NCBI RefSeq assembly: GCF_038433465.1
Contig: NZ_JAESVF010000009.1
Location: 66,858 to 130,857 of the forward strand
DNA length: 64,000 nt
Direction of reading: 5' to 3'
Source of the DNA: Galbibacter sp038433465
GTDB lineage: Bacteria; Bacteroidota; Bacteroidia; Flavobacteriales; Flavobacteriaceae
Shown: piece by piece, positions 35,655 through 44,501 of the stretch
Layout: each line of letters starts with the position of its first letter
How positions within the stretch are numbered: the first letter of the stretch is position 1
Notes under the pieces: model-generated
Databases searched by the model: none
What the model was told of the DNA's origin: nothing
The model's input: only the letters and a program-made list of their open reading frames with translations
Made by a program: the position numbers and the translations under genes

Positions 35655-35718
35655 CCTAAATTGTTTATAACCATCAGTCTAAGTAATTAACAAAAAGCCG
35701 AACAAGAAACATACTAAT

Positions 35719-36327
35719 TTGGAAGATTTATACAAAACCATAAGCGAACCTACCTCCGAAGTTTTATTTAAAGATAAAGGAAGTAAATTTTTTGGTTACG
35801 CTTTTCCTATAATAGATGAAGACGATATAAAATATTTTTTAGAAGAAATAAAAAATAAGCACAACAGCGCACGGCATCATTGTTATGCATGGCAATTGGG
35901 CACCGAAAAGGACAAAATACTCTACCGTGCAAACGACGATGGAGAGCCTTCAAATACTGCTGGAATGCCAATTTATGGACAAATACAATCTTTCGATATC
36001 ACCAATACTTTAATAGTTGTTGTTCGTTATTTTGGAGGTGTAAAATTGGGAGTTGGCGGACTTATAAACGCATATCGAACTACTGCAAGTATGTGTCTTG
36101 AAGACGCTTCCATAGTAGAAAAAACGATAGACACACACTTTAAAATTTCTTTTGAATACAAAGACATGAATAATGTAATGCGAATTATAAAAGAAAAAAA
36201 CTTACAAATAGAACAGCAACAATTAGAGCTTACTTGCGAAATAATTGTAAGCATCAGAAAAAGTTTAGCGCAAAATATATTGGAAGCTTTCGAACCTTAC
36301 TACGAAATTAATGTAAAGGAATTGTAA
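35719..36327 (+). CDS. yigZ: YigZ/IMPACT family protein
   Basis: 202 residues if translation starts at the TTG at 35719. No ATG exists in frame until past residue 80, while the sequence after the TTG (EDLYKTISEPTSEVLFKDKGSKFFGYAFPI) is the normal N-terminus of the family, so the TTG start is convincing. UPF0029 domain at 1-125 (RANDDGEPSNTAGMPIYGQI, VVVRYFGGVKLGVGGLINAY) and a C-terminal ferredoxin-like domain follow. The protein is related to eukaryotic IMPACT, which interferes with translational control; its bacterial role is unclear. Confidence 0.9.
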   Translation: MEDLYKTISEPTSEVLFKDKGSKFFGYAFPIIDEDDIKYFLEEIKNKHNSARHHCYAWQLGTEKDKILYRANDDGEPSNTAGMPIYGQIQSFDITNTLIVVVRYFGGVKLGVGGLINAYRTTASMCLEDASIVEKTIDTHFKISFEYKDMNNVMRIIKEKNLQIEQQQLELTCEIIVSIRKSLAQNILEAFEPYYEINVKEL

Positions 36328-36333
36328 TCTTTT

Positions 36334-36729
36334 TCATAATTTTTCAAGAATATAATCTGGACAACGCATCGGTTTAAAAGTTTCACTATTTATAAATGCC
36401 AAAACCGTGCTACCTTCAGCTATAATATTTGTACTTTCATCGAAAATAGTATATTCAAATTCAATCTTAACAGAAGGAGTTTTTACCAATCTAGTTTCAA
36501 CAGTAAGCAAGTCGTCGTAACGTGCAGATTTCTTGTAGTTAATCTGTAAAGACACCACCGGAAGCATCACTCCATTTTCTTCCATCCACCTATACGACAC
36601 TCCCAAAGAGCGCAACCATTCAACACGCGCAATTTCAAGATATTGGGCATAATTTCCATGATATACAACCCCCATTTTATCGGTTTCGCTATATCGAACT
36701 CTTATGTTAATTTTATTTGTTTTTTCCAT
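36334..36729 (-). CDS. Acyl-CoA thioesterase, 4HBT hotdog family
   Basis: 131 residues of YbgC type. Y13-S-E-T-D-K-M-G-V-V-Y (RYSETDKMGVVYHGNYAQYLE) carries the catalytic aspartate and the HGNY helix of 4-hydroxybenzoyl-CoA thioesterase relatives. It would hydrolyse acyl-CoA thioesters in the cytosol; chain length is not predictable. It is convergent with yigZ (6 bases between stop codons) and divergent from dnaA. Confidence 0.92.
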   Translation of the reverse strand: MEKTNKINIRVRYSETDKMGVVYHGNYAQYLEIARVEWLRSLGVSYRWMEENGVMLPVVSLQINYKKSARYDDLLTVETRLVKTPSVKIEFEYTIFDESTNIIAEGSTVLAFINSETFKPMRCPDYILEKL

Positions 36730-36928
36730 TTAAAAATGTATTTTACGAGTGTTAAGAAACTATCAACTGAAAGTTAACAAGCATGCAAAAAAAAAAGAAT
36801 AAATTCAATCAACTTTCATTTTTTTTTTCAATTTTTTGTTCACATATTTGTTTAATCTTTTTTGACAGTGATTTCTGAAATTCTATTCATTGTCTAAACC
36901 TGACTAACTATTAAAATAATATCAAAGA

Positions 36929-38356
36929 ATGAACGTAACTGCGGAATCTGTATGGGAAAATTGTCTACATTTTATAAAAGACAACATACAACCACAAGCG
37001 TATAAAACTTGGTTTGAACCCATAAAGGCTGTAAAGTTAACGGATAAAGCTTTGAGTATTCAGGTTCCGAGCAAATTTTTTTACGAATGGCTTGAGGAGC
37101 ATTACGTAAAACTTCTCAAAGTTGCTTTAACCAAAGAGTTAGGAGAAAATGCAAAATTGGTGTATGTTATTCGAATGGAAAACACCTACGGAAATAAGCA
37201 ACCTTTTACCGAGAGTATCCCAAGTTCGAACCGTGCCAATATGCAACCGCAAGAATTAGACGTTCCTGTAAAACACAAAAATCCGGAATTAAAAAACCCT
37301 TTTGTAATTCCAGGAATTCGCAATATCAAAATCGAATCTCAATTAAACCCAAATTATAGTTTTGACAATTTCCTTGAAGGCGATTCTAACCGTTTGGCTC
37401 GTTCTGCAGGTCTAGCTGTAGCTAACAAACCAGGAGGAACTTCTTTCAACCCACTTTTAATTTTTGGAGGTGTTGGTTTAGGAAAAACACATTTAGCACA
37501 CGCTATTGGGGTTGAGATAAAAGATAAATATCCAGAAAAAACTGTTTTATATATTTCTGCTGAAAAATTTACGCAACAATATATTGAGTCTGTTAAGAAG
37601 AATACCAGAAATGATTTTATTCATTTTTATCAATTAATAGACGTTTTAATTATTGATGATGTTCAGTTTTTCTCAGGGAAATCGGGAACACAAGATGTAT
37701 TTTTCCACATTTTCAACCACTTACATCAAAACGGAAAACAAGTAATTCTTACTTCTGATAAAGCACCTGTAGACATGCAAGATATCGAGCAACGCTTGTT
37801 ATCTCGCTTTAAATGGGGTTTATCTGCCGAATTACAGAGTCCAGATTTTGAAACTCGTATTTCAATCTTAAAAAATAGATTGTATCGCGATGGTGTTGAA
37901 ATGCCAGAAGAGATTATTGAATGTGTAGCTCGAAATATTAAATCGAATGTTAGAGAACTCGAAGGTGCCATCATTTCGTTAATTGCACAATCGTCTTTCA
38001 ATAAAAAGGAAGTAACCATAGAGTTGGCTAATCAAATTGTTGAAAAATTCGTTAAGAATACAAAACGAGAAGTTTCAATAGATTATATCCAGAAAGTTAT
38101 TTCGGACTATTTCCAAATGGACGTAGAAACACTACAGTCTAAAACAAGAAAACGCCACATTGTTCAAGCGAGACAATTAGCGATGTTCTTTGCTAAAAAA
38201 TACACCAAAGCATCATTGGCAAGTATAGGTTCTCAAATAGGAAAAAGAGACCATGCCACCGTATTACACGCTTGCAAAACTGTTGATAACTTAGCAGAAA
38301 CTGATAAACAATTCAGAAAATACATTGACGATTTAAGCAAAAAATTCGCTCAATAA
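36929..38356 (+). CDS. dnaA: Chromosomal replication initiator DnaA
   Basis: 475 residues. Domain I (1-80, SVWENCLHFIKDNIQPQAYKTW), a short linker, the AAA+ domain III with Walker A GGVGLGKT (180-187) and Walker B LIIDDVQF (240-247), sensor II region, and the C-terminal DNA-binding domain IV with the signature KRDHATVLHACKTV. It binds ATP, melts the origin and starts replication. The upstream 199 bases are AT-rich with homopolymer runs but show no DnaA box (TTATCCACA), so the origin is probably elsewhere. The next gene starts within its stop codon. Confidence 0.98.
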   Translation: MNVTAESVWENCLHFIKDNIQPQAYKTWFEPIKAVKLTDKALSIQVPSKFFYEWLEEHYVKLLKVALTKELGENAKLVYVIRMENTYGNKQPFTESIPSSNRANMQPQELDVPVKHKNPELKNPFVIPGIRNIKIESQLNPNYSFDNFLEGDSNRLARSAGLAVANKPGGTSFNPLLIFGGVGLGKTHLAHAIGVEIKDKYPEKTVLYISAEKFTQQYIESVKKNTRNDFIHFYQLIDVLIIDDVQFFSGKSGTQDVFFHIFNHLHQNGKQVILTSDKAPVDMQDIEQRLLSRFKWGLSAELQSPDFETRISILKNRLYRDGVEMPEEIIECVARNIKSNVRELEGAIISLIAQSSFNKKEVTIELANQIVEKFVKNTKREVSIDYIQKVISDYFQMDVETLQSKTRKRHIVQARQLAMFFAKKYTKASLASIGSQIGKRDHATVLHACKTVDNLAETDKQFRKYIDDLSKKFAQ

Positions 38357-38817
38357 TGCAGGTAAAAGTATTAATGGTTTGCTTAGGAAATATTTGCAGG
38401 TCACCACTTGCCGAAGGTATTTTAAAAGCTAAAGTAAATCCAACTAACGTTTTTGTAGATTCTGCTGGAACTTCCAATTACCACATTGGTAGCAAACCCG
38501 ATGCGCGTTCTATTCAAATTGCATCAAAATACAATATCGACATCACAAACCAACGCGGAAGGCAATTTACCGTAAAAGACTTTGATGATTTCGACCTCAT
38601 CTTCGCGATGGATAACAGCAACTATAAAAACATTGTAAGCCTTGCAAGAAATCAAAAAGACGAAAGCAAAGTACATTTAATTCTAAACAAAATTCATCCT
38701 GGCGAAAACATGGACGTTCCAGACCCCTATTATGGAGGTACAACAGGATTTGAAAACGTTTATAAAATGCTCGATAAAGCTACCGATGTTATCGTAAAAG
38801 AAATAAGTAATTTATAG
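38356..38817 (+). CDS. Low-molecular-weight protein-tyrosine phosphatase
   Basis: 153 residues. The P-loop CLGNICRS gives the CX5R motif with nucleophile C9 and R15; the general-acid loop is VPDPYYGG. It dephosphorylates protein tyrosines, often on polysaccharide-export kinases, though no such kinase is near. The start ATG overlaps the dnaA stop codon (TAATG), so it is translated from the same message. Confidence 0.95.
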   Translation: MQVKVLMVCLGNICRSPLAEGILKAKVNPTNVFVDSAGTSNYHIGSKPDARSIQIASKYNIDITNQRGRQFTVKDFDDFDLIFAMDNSNYKNIVSLARNQKDESKVHLILNKIHPGENMDVPDPYYGGTTGFENVYKMLDKATDVIVKEISNL

Positions 38818-38848
38818 TTTCTTCGTATCTTAGAGCCAAAATTTACGT

Positions 38849-39571
38849 ATGGCTTCTGAAAAAATTACTGGAAAAGTTTTTTTAATCCCAACAACTCTCG
38901 GAGAAGTTGAACCCCTTGAAGTACTTCCACTTTCTATAAAAAGAGCAATTGAAAATATCGATTTTTATATTGTTGAAAATGAAAAAACTGCACGCCGATT
39001 TATCAAGAGCATAAGCCCGAAAAAATCGCAACAAAAACTAAAAATCAACGTTTTAAATAAATATACTTTACCTGAAGAAATTCCAACTTTTTTAACTCCA
39101 TGCATTAACGGACATGATGTTGGAATTATTTCTGAAGCTGGATGCCCTGGTGTTGCCGACCCTGGAGCAGATGTTGTAGCCATAGCCCACGATAAAAACA
39201 TTAAGGTAGTTCCGTTAGTTGGCCCTTCCTCTATTCTACTTGCATTGATGAGTAGCGGAATGAACGGACAAAGTTTTGCTTTTAATGGCTACTTACCTAT
39301 CGATAAAGCTGAAAAGAAAAAAGCCCTTAAAGAACTCGAAAAAAGATCGAAAGACCTCAACCAGTCGCAAATCTTTATGGAAACTCCATATCGCAACGAT
39401 AAACTTTTAGCAGACTTAACAGGGATTTTATCAGCCAACACAAAACTTTGCATTGCAACAGATATCTCTCTTCCTACGGAATTTATTAAGACGCAAAACA
39501 TATCACAATGGAAAGGCGCTAAAGTAGATTTACATAAAAGACCAACGATTTTTATCTTACACGCTAGTTAA
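38849..39571 (+). CDS. RsmI-like SAM-dependent methyltransferase
   Basis: 240 residues of the tetrapyrrole-methylase fold. GKVFLIPTTLGEV at the start, ISEAGCPGVADPGADVVAIAH and VPLVGPSSILLALMSSGMNGQSFAFNGYLP match the RsmI group, which 2'-O-methylates C1402 of 16S rRNA. It is shorter than RsmI (about 280), and Bacteroidota usually also carry a genuine rsmI, so I treat it as a paralogue with unproven target. A TATCTTAG box lies at 38826-38833. Confidence 0.85.
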   Translation: MASEKITGKVFLIPTTLGEVEPLEVLPLSIKRAIENIDFYIVENEKTARRFIKSISPKKSQQKLKINVLNKYTLPEEIPTFLTPCINGHDVGIISEAGCPGVADPGADVVAIAHDKNIKVVPLVGPSSILLALMSSGMNGQSFAFNGYLPIDKAEKKKALKELEKRSKDLNQSQIFMETPYRNDKLLADLTGILSANTKLCIATDISLPTEFIKTQNISQWKGAKVDLHKRPTIFILHAS

Positions 39572-39608
39572 GCGAGCATAAAATAAAAACGTTACAGCTA
39601 AAAACACA

Positions 39609-39640
39609 AAAAGTCCTAAAGTTTACACTTTAGGACTTTT
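39609..39640. terminator. Bidirectional terminator
   Basis: AAAAGTCCTAAAGT (39609-39622) pairs perfectly with ACTTTAGGACTTTT (39627-39640) around a 4-base loop. A-rich on the left and T-rich on the right, it can end both the methyltransferase gene and the convergent transglycosylase-like gene. Confidence 0.9.
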
Positions 39641-39663
39641 CTTATAAGATCATTAAAAGCCTG

Positions 39664-40308
39664 CTAGATTCTAGCAGCTTTATTTGCCTTTACATGAGAT
39701 ACATCGTACCCTGAAAATTTGCGCATGTAATAACGGATAGAAGCTCCATTTGCATCTGCAAAACCGGTAGCTCCTTGCGTGCGTAAATAACGTTTTACAT
39801 TTCCTGGGCCAGCTAAATGTGCAGCTGCTAAAATTCCAGATTCTGTAACTTTTACACCATTAAAAACTTTCCCTACATACCACTGAATGTCTTTTCTTAA
39901 CACCCATTTATTTCTTTCAAGATTTGCTATAAAAGCGCGCTCTTGCAACTCTGGATCGTTTAAAAAATCATCGTGAGCATGCACTCCAATTGTCTTTAAT
40001 GTTGAGGCTCCAAATTGATATTTCCCCATATACCCTAGTGGATTTACAGTAAAATAATCACCTCTAGATTCTTTAAAAGCTAATGCTTCTTTAAATCCAT
40101 TAAAAGACTTCCCTAAAAAAGGAGTTCTTATAATTTCTTCTTCTACATCTTCCGCTTCTAAAGAAACCGAATACGCTAAAGGCTTCGTTACTCTATTAAT
40201 GTTATGAACGTTTTTTTCGGTTTTTTTTGTTGAAGTAAAACCTAAACTTACTACGATTACTATTAAAACAGTTACTAAAACATTTAATTTTAATACTTGT
40301 TTTCTCAT
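39664..40308 (-). CDS. Secreted lysozyme/transglycosylase-like protein
   Basis: 214 residues with an N-terminal signal or membrane anchor (LNVLVTVLIVIVVSLGF). The domain at about 70-205 starts FKEALAFKESRGDYFTVNPLGYMGKYQFGASTL, similar to lytic transglycosylase/SLT-like folds with E80 in the position of the catalytic acid (KESRG). It then has LAAAHLAGPGNVKRYL, another feature of the fold. Enzyme activity on peptidoglycan is inferred. It neighbours mltG and dapF, both concerned with peptidoglycan. A TATATTTG box (minus strand, 40373-40366) is a likely -7 element. Confidence 0.8.
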   Translation of the reverse strand: MRKQVLKLNVLVTVLIVIVVSLGFTSTKKTEKNVHNINRVTKPLAYSVSLEAEDVEEEIIRTPFLGKSFNGFKEALAFKESRGDYFTVNPLGYMGKYQFGASTLKTIGVHAHDDFLNDPELQERAFIANLERNKWVLRKDIQWYVGKVFNGVKVTESGILAAAHLAGPGNVKRYLRTQGATGFADANGASIRYYMRKFSGYDVSHVKANKAARI

Positions 40309-40427
40309 AAGGGTTTATTTCTTTAAGCTTTACTCCGTCGAAACGAATACTTAAAATTTAGCGTGCAAATATACAACTTTTTTAATAAACAGAAAATCAG
40401 TAAGTTAAAGTAATCTTAAAGTTTAAT

Positions 40428-41471
40428 TTAGCGTTTTATAGCCTGAGAATTGAGCCATCTTACGTATTCTTGCTTGTTAGCGTTATGTTGCGATAATGTT
40501 TTTGCGAATTTATGATACCCAAAATTTTTAACATCAGCTACAAAATAATAATAGTCGTGCTTTTCATAATTAAGCACCGCATCGATAGCCGAAATATCTG
40601 GCATTGCAATAGGTCCCGGAGGTAATCCTGCGTATTTGTAGGTGTTGTATGGAGAGTCGAGCTCTAAATCTTTATACAAAACACGTTTGATGACTTTATC
40701 AAAGTTTCCTTCTTTCTTTTTAATTGCAAAAATGACTGTAGGATCGGCTTGAAGTAGCATATTTTTTTTCAGTCTATTCATATAAACTCCAGCTACACGC
40801 GGACGCTCGGTAACCATTGCTGTTTCTTTATGAACAATCGATGCCAAGGTAACTACTTGTTGCGGTGTTAAGCCAATCGCTTTTGCTTTATTCAAACGTG
40901 TTTCATTCCAAAAACGATTGTATTCTTTTTGCATACGATCTCTAAATCCTTCCGCAGAAGTATTCCAGAAAAACTCATAACTATTCGGAATATACATCGC
41001 CAAAGCAGTAGCATCATTAAATTTACTATTCTTTATAAATGAAGCATCTTTAAAACTTTTAATCAACGAAACACTATCGGCTTCAATTTGCGTAGCAATA
41101 CGCCCTGCCAGCTTTTCTAAAGTTTCTTGATTGTTAAAAGATAATGAAATCGGGAGGTTTTTACTTCGGAGTGAATTTATAATTTCATTATTATTCATTC
41201 CTTTTTTAATAGCAAACTTCCCCGCTTTAATATTCGAAGTATACGCTTTTCTTTCTGAAACCTTTGCGAATGAATTTACATCTTTCAACAGCGGAGTAAG
41301 CTGTTCTTTTACATCTGCAAAAGTGGCGTTAGTTTTTACATACACATAAGCCTGATCATTTTCGAAGGCGGTATTTGGAGAAAAAACTGCATTATACACA
41401 TAATACACAAACATAAAACCTAAAATTGCACCTATAACTGCAATGGCTGCTAAAATCTTTTTTATATACAT
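40428..41471 (-). CDS. mltG: Endolytic transglycosylase MltG
   Basis: 347 residues. One membrane helix (about 5-28) and the YceG domain outside. The catalytic glutamate is E216 in SIVHKETAMVTERPRVAGVYMNRL; downstream LLQADPTVIFAI and SPYNTYKYAGLPPGPIAMPD are diagnostic. MltG cuts nascent glycan strands at the inner membrane and sets their length. The ATG overlaps the last base of the upstream GNAT gene, so the two are coupled. Confidence 0.97.
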   Translation of the reverse strand: MYIKKILAAIAVIGAILGFMFVYYVYNAVFSPNTAFENDQAYVYVKTNATFADVKEQLTPLLKDVNSFAKVSERKAYTSNIKAGKFAIKKGMNNNEIINSLRSKNLPISLSFNNQETLEKLAGRIATQIEADSVSLIKSFKDASFIKNSKFNDATALAMYIPNSYEFFWNTSAEGFRDRMQKEYNRFWNETRLNKAKAIGLTPQQVVTLASIVHKETAMVTERPRVAGVYMNRLKKNMLLQADPTVIFAIKKKEGNFDKVIKRVLYKDLELDSPYNTYKYAGLPPGPIAMPDISAIDAVLNYEKHDYYYFVADVKNFGYHKFAKTLSQHNANKQEYVRWLNSQAIKR

Positions 41472-41998
41472 TATTGGTTATTTATCTTTTGATATAGAAG
41501 TTCGTTATAAAATTTTCCAGAAGTATAGTTCCAATCTTTTTTAATTCCTACTTTTTCAAATCCTAGACTTGAAAATAAATGAATACTAGGACTATTATTT
41601 TCTGAAATATTGGCATAGAGTTGGTGCAAATCCAAGTGCTCAAAAGCATAATCCAACAATAAAGAAAGTGCTTCGCGCCCAATTCCTTTATTTCTATTGG
41701 AAGATTCTAAGACTATAATTCCCACTCCTGCCCGTTTATTTTTCGGATCGAAGTCAAACAAATCTATCAACCCTAATAATTTATTTTCGTAGTTGGAAAT
41801 AGCCAAGCGCAATTGCTTTACCTCAAAAATATCTTTGTGGCTATTGGCTAAGTATTGCTTCAGAATAAACTTAGAATACGGAGCCAAGGTTTCGCTCACT
41901 TCCCACACTTTTTCATCGTTTTCCAATGCGTACAGAAAGTCGAGATCCTCAGGTTCTAACGCTCTTAAGTAAATACTATTTCCGGAGAGTGATATCAT
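41471..41998 (-). CDS. GNAT family N-acetyltransferase (RimJ-like)
   Basis: 175 residues. The acetyl-CoA loop is SSNRNKGIGREAL; ENNSPSIHLFSSLGFEKVG near the C-terminus and IYLRALEPEDLDFLYALENDEKVW at the N-terminus are typical of the RimJ/RimL-like subgroup, which acetylate protein N-termini or small amines. The substrate is unknown. It sits without a gap between dapF and mltG. Confidence 0.9.
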   Translation of the reverse strand: MISLSGNSIYLRALEPEDLDFLYALENDEKVWEVSETLAPYSKFILKQYLANSHKDIFEVKQLRLAISNYENKLLGLIDLFDFDPKNKRAGVGIIVLESSNRNKGIGREALSLLLDYAFEHLDLHQLYANISENNSPSIHLFSSLGFEKVGIKKDWNYTSGKFYNELLYQKINNQ

Positions 41999-42775
41999 TT
42001 AAATAGTTATTTTTCCTGAAAAAACTTGTGTTGCTGGTCCTTCCAAATGAATGTTTTTGTACCCTCCTTCGTGTTTTTCAAACGACACTTTTAAGTCGCC
42101 TCCAGGAGTTTTCAACGTTAATTTATCTTCTGAAGTTTTGGCAGTTTCAAACATCGCAATGGCAACAGCAGTAACACCTGTTCCGCAAGAAAGTGTTTCG
42201 TCTTCCACACCTCTTTCATATGTTCTAACATTAAAAGTAGTATCGTTTTCTTTAACAACAAAGTTAATATTGCTACCTGTACTTCCGTATTTTCCGTAAC
42301 GCAATTTAGCGCCTTCGGTTTTTACATCTAAAGTTTCAATGTTTTCAACCATCTGTACATGATGCGGAGAACCCGTATTTAAAAACGAATAATTTTCAAA
42401 AACGTCTATATTCTCAACGTCTTGCATTTCTAAACTTACAATTCCGTTTTCGATAGTAGCATGATGTAATCCATCAATCGCGATAAAAGTACATTCATTA
42501 GCTACTACTCCTAAAAAATTAGCAAAAGCAACAAGACATCTTCCTCCGTTACCACACATGGTACTTTCGTTCCCATCAGCATTAAAATAAACCATTTTAA
42601 AATCGGAAGTTTCGTCATTCTCTAAAAGCATTAGGCCATCGGCACCTATGCCAAATTTTCGGTCGCAAAGAAAGTTAACCAGTTTGGTATCGTTTTTGGG
42701 AAAAATATCTTGACGATTATCAACAATAACAAAATCGTTTCCTGTTCCTTGATATTTGTAAAAAGTTAATTCCAT
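41999..42775 (-). CDS. dapF: Diaminopimelate epimerase
   Basis: 258 residues. It converts LL- to meso-diaminopimelate for peptidoglycan and lysine. The two catalytic cysteines are C74 (MCGNGGRC) and C197 (LSCGTGV). GTGNDFVIVDNR at the N-terminus is typical. It is first in the dapF-GNAT-mltG run; a TATATTTG box on the minus strand (42852-42845) is a likely -7 element. Confidence 0.97.
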   Translation of the reverse strand: MELTFYKYQGTGNDFVIVDNRQDIFPKNDTKLVNFLCDRKFGIGADGLMLLENDETSDFKMVYFNADGNESTMCGNGGRCLVAFANFLGVVANECTFIAIDGLHHATIENGIVSLEMQDVENIDVFENYSFLNTGSPHHVQMVENIETLDVKTEGAKLRYGKYGSTGSNINFVVKENDTTFNVRTYERGVEDETLSCGTGVTAVAIAMFETAKTSEDKLTLKTPGGDLKVSFEKHEGGYKNIHLEGPATQVFSGKITI

Positions 42776-42961
42776 GAATAAGTATCTGTGTATTGTATGC
42801 TATATAAGGTTTTGTTAAAAATTAACACCCTTCTAACTAAACCACAAATATACAATATTGGAAACGTTTATTTCACTGTTAAAGTGCGTTAAAGTTGAAT
42901 CATAAAAAACAATTATAAAGTAATTTTAAATGTTAATTTAAATAAATAAGTTTAAAAAATT

Positions 42962-44368
42962 ATGAAGAAGTTTGTTAGTCTTTTACTCGTTTCTATGCTA
43001 GGAGGTGCTTTATCCTTAGGTATTTATAAATTTGCTTTCGAGAAAGAAGTTACCTTCATAGCTCCACAAGAAAACACATCAAAATTTGTTACCGCTAGCT
43101 ACAACCCAACTACACTGGCCGCCGCTGAAAATATTGATTTTACTGGTGCTGCTGATAAAACGGTGCATGCAGTGGTACACGTTAAAAACATGAGCATTAG
43201 TAAAGCGCCTTCCAATTTTATGGAATATTACTTTGGATCTGGCGGACAACCTAGAGCTCAAATAGGTACAGGTTCTGGAGTTATTATTTCGCCAGACGGA
43301 TACATTGTTACCAACAACCACGTAATTGCCAATGCTACCGAATTACAAGTTACTCTAAACAACAACAAAACTTATAAAGCTGAATTGGTAGGAACCGACC
43401 CTGAAACCGATATTGCGCTTATAAAAGTTGATGCTGAAGAAGAGCTTCCTTATCTAGTTTTTGGAGATTCCGACTACTCTAAAATTGGCGAATGGGTGTT
43501 GGCTGTAGGAAATCCATTTAATTTAACCTCAACTGTTACCGCTGGAATTATCAGTGCGAAAGCAAGAGATTTAGATGAAACCGACGGAAAATTTCAATCT
43601 TTCATTCAAACAGATGCTGCCGTAAACCCTGGAAATAGCGGTGGTGCTCTAGTAAATACCAATGGTGAACTTATAGGAATCAACACAGCTATTACTTCGC
43701 AAACTGGTTCTTATATTGGGTATTCATTTGCGGTACCTAGTAATATTGCTAAAAAAGTGGTAGATGATCTTTTAGAATTCGGAAATGTGCAAATGGGTAC
43801 TTTAGGAATTTCAGGGCAAGATTTGGCAATCCTAAACGGACGTGTTGAAGGTATTACTGAAACTGAAGGTGTTTTGGTTGCTGATGTTTTACCAAAATCG
43901 GGCGCAGAAAAAGCCGGATTAAAATCGGGGGATATTATCAAGAAAGTCGACAATGTTAAGATTACGCGTTTTGCTGATTTAACGGGTTACCTCCGCAGTA
44001 AACGTCCGAACGACCAAGTGAATTTGTCAATTTTAAGAAATGACAATCTTAAAGAAATTCCTGTAACATTACTTGAAAATACTTCCTTTACGTATACAAT
44101 TGACGAAATTGGAATTTCACTTCAAGAACAATCCGATAGCGACAGAAAAATTTACGATAATCAAAACGGTGTTATCATCAAAAGCACCAACGAATATAAT
44201 CGTCGTTTAGGATTAGACGGAAAACTACTAATCGGTATCAACGATGATAAAATTAAAAATATAGATGATGCTAAAAAGGCTGTCATAAAAGCAAAAAGTT
44301 ACGGCATGATGAGCATTGTTATTTTAAATGAATACGGTGAAAGAGAACGACTCGTATTCAGAAATTAA
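42962..44368 (+). CDS. degP: DegP/HtrA-type periplasmic serine protease
   Basis: 468 residues with an N-terminal signal or anchor (MKKFVSLLLVSMLGGALSLG). The trypsin-like domain has the full triad: H120 (VTNNHVI), D150 (ETDIALIKV) and S226 (PGNSGGAL). Two PDZ domains follow (about 260-365, then 375-468; the second is degenerate). It degrades and refolds misfolded envelope proteins, useful for a cell with many outer membrane barrels. It is monocistronic with a terminator 20 bases downstream. Confidence 0.93.
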   Translation: MKKFVSLLLVSMLGGALSLGIYKFAFEKEVTFIAPQENTSKFVTASYNPTTLAAAENIDFTGAADKTVHAVVHVKNMSISKAPSNFMEYYFGSGGQPRAQIGTGSGVIISPDGYIVTNNHVIANATELQVTLNNNKTYKAELVGTDPETDIALIKVDAEEELPYLVFGDSDYSKIGEWVLAVGNPFNLTSTVTAGIISAKARDLDETDGKFQSFIQTDAAVNPGNSGGALVNTNGELIGINTAITSQTGSYIGYSFAVPSNIAKKVVDDLLEFGNVQMGTLGISGQDLAILNGRVEGITETEGVLVADVLPKSGAEKAGLKSGDIIKKVDNVKITRFADLTGYLRSKRPNDQVNLSILRNDNLKEIPVTLLENTSFTYTIDEIGISLQEQSDSDRKIYDNQNGVIIKSTNEYNRRLGLDGKLLIGINDDKIKNIDDAKKAVIKAKSYGMMSIVILNEYGERERLVFRN

Positions 44369-44387
44369 AAAAGTATATTTCACTCTT

Positions 44388-44418
44388 AAAAGAGCTTCTT
44401 CGAGAAGCTCTTTTTTTT
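44388..44418 (+). terminator. Terminator after the DegP-like gene
   Basis: AAAAGAGCTTCT (44388-44399) pairs perfectly with AGAAGCTCTTTT (44403-44414) across a 3-base loop, followed by a T-run to 44418. Confidence 0.93.
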
Positions 44419-44452
44419 ATCTAAATAATTTCACGAAAACGTTTGAAATATA

Positions 44453-44460
44453 TATTTTTG
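44453..44460 (+). promoter_or_regulatory. -7 box of the GAPDH gene
   Basis: TATTTTTG matches TAnnTTTG and is 42 bases before the ATG. No TTG is seen at the -33 distance. Confidence 0.45.
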
Positions 44461-44501
44461 CCGAAATTTTAAAAAGCACTACAAACTAAACAACACAAAA
44501 A

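Noticed and set aside
36730..36928. Replication origin next to dnaA
   Set aside because: No DnaA boxes or 13-mer-like repeats were found; only AT-rich homopolymer runs.
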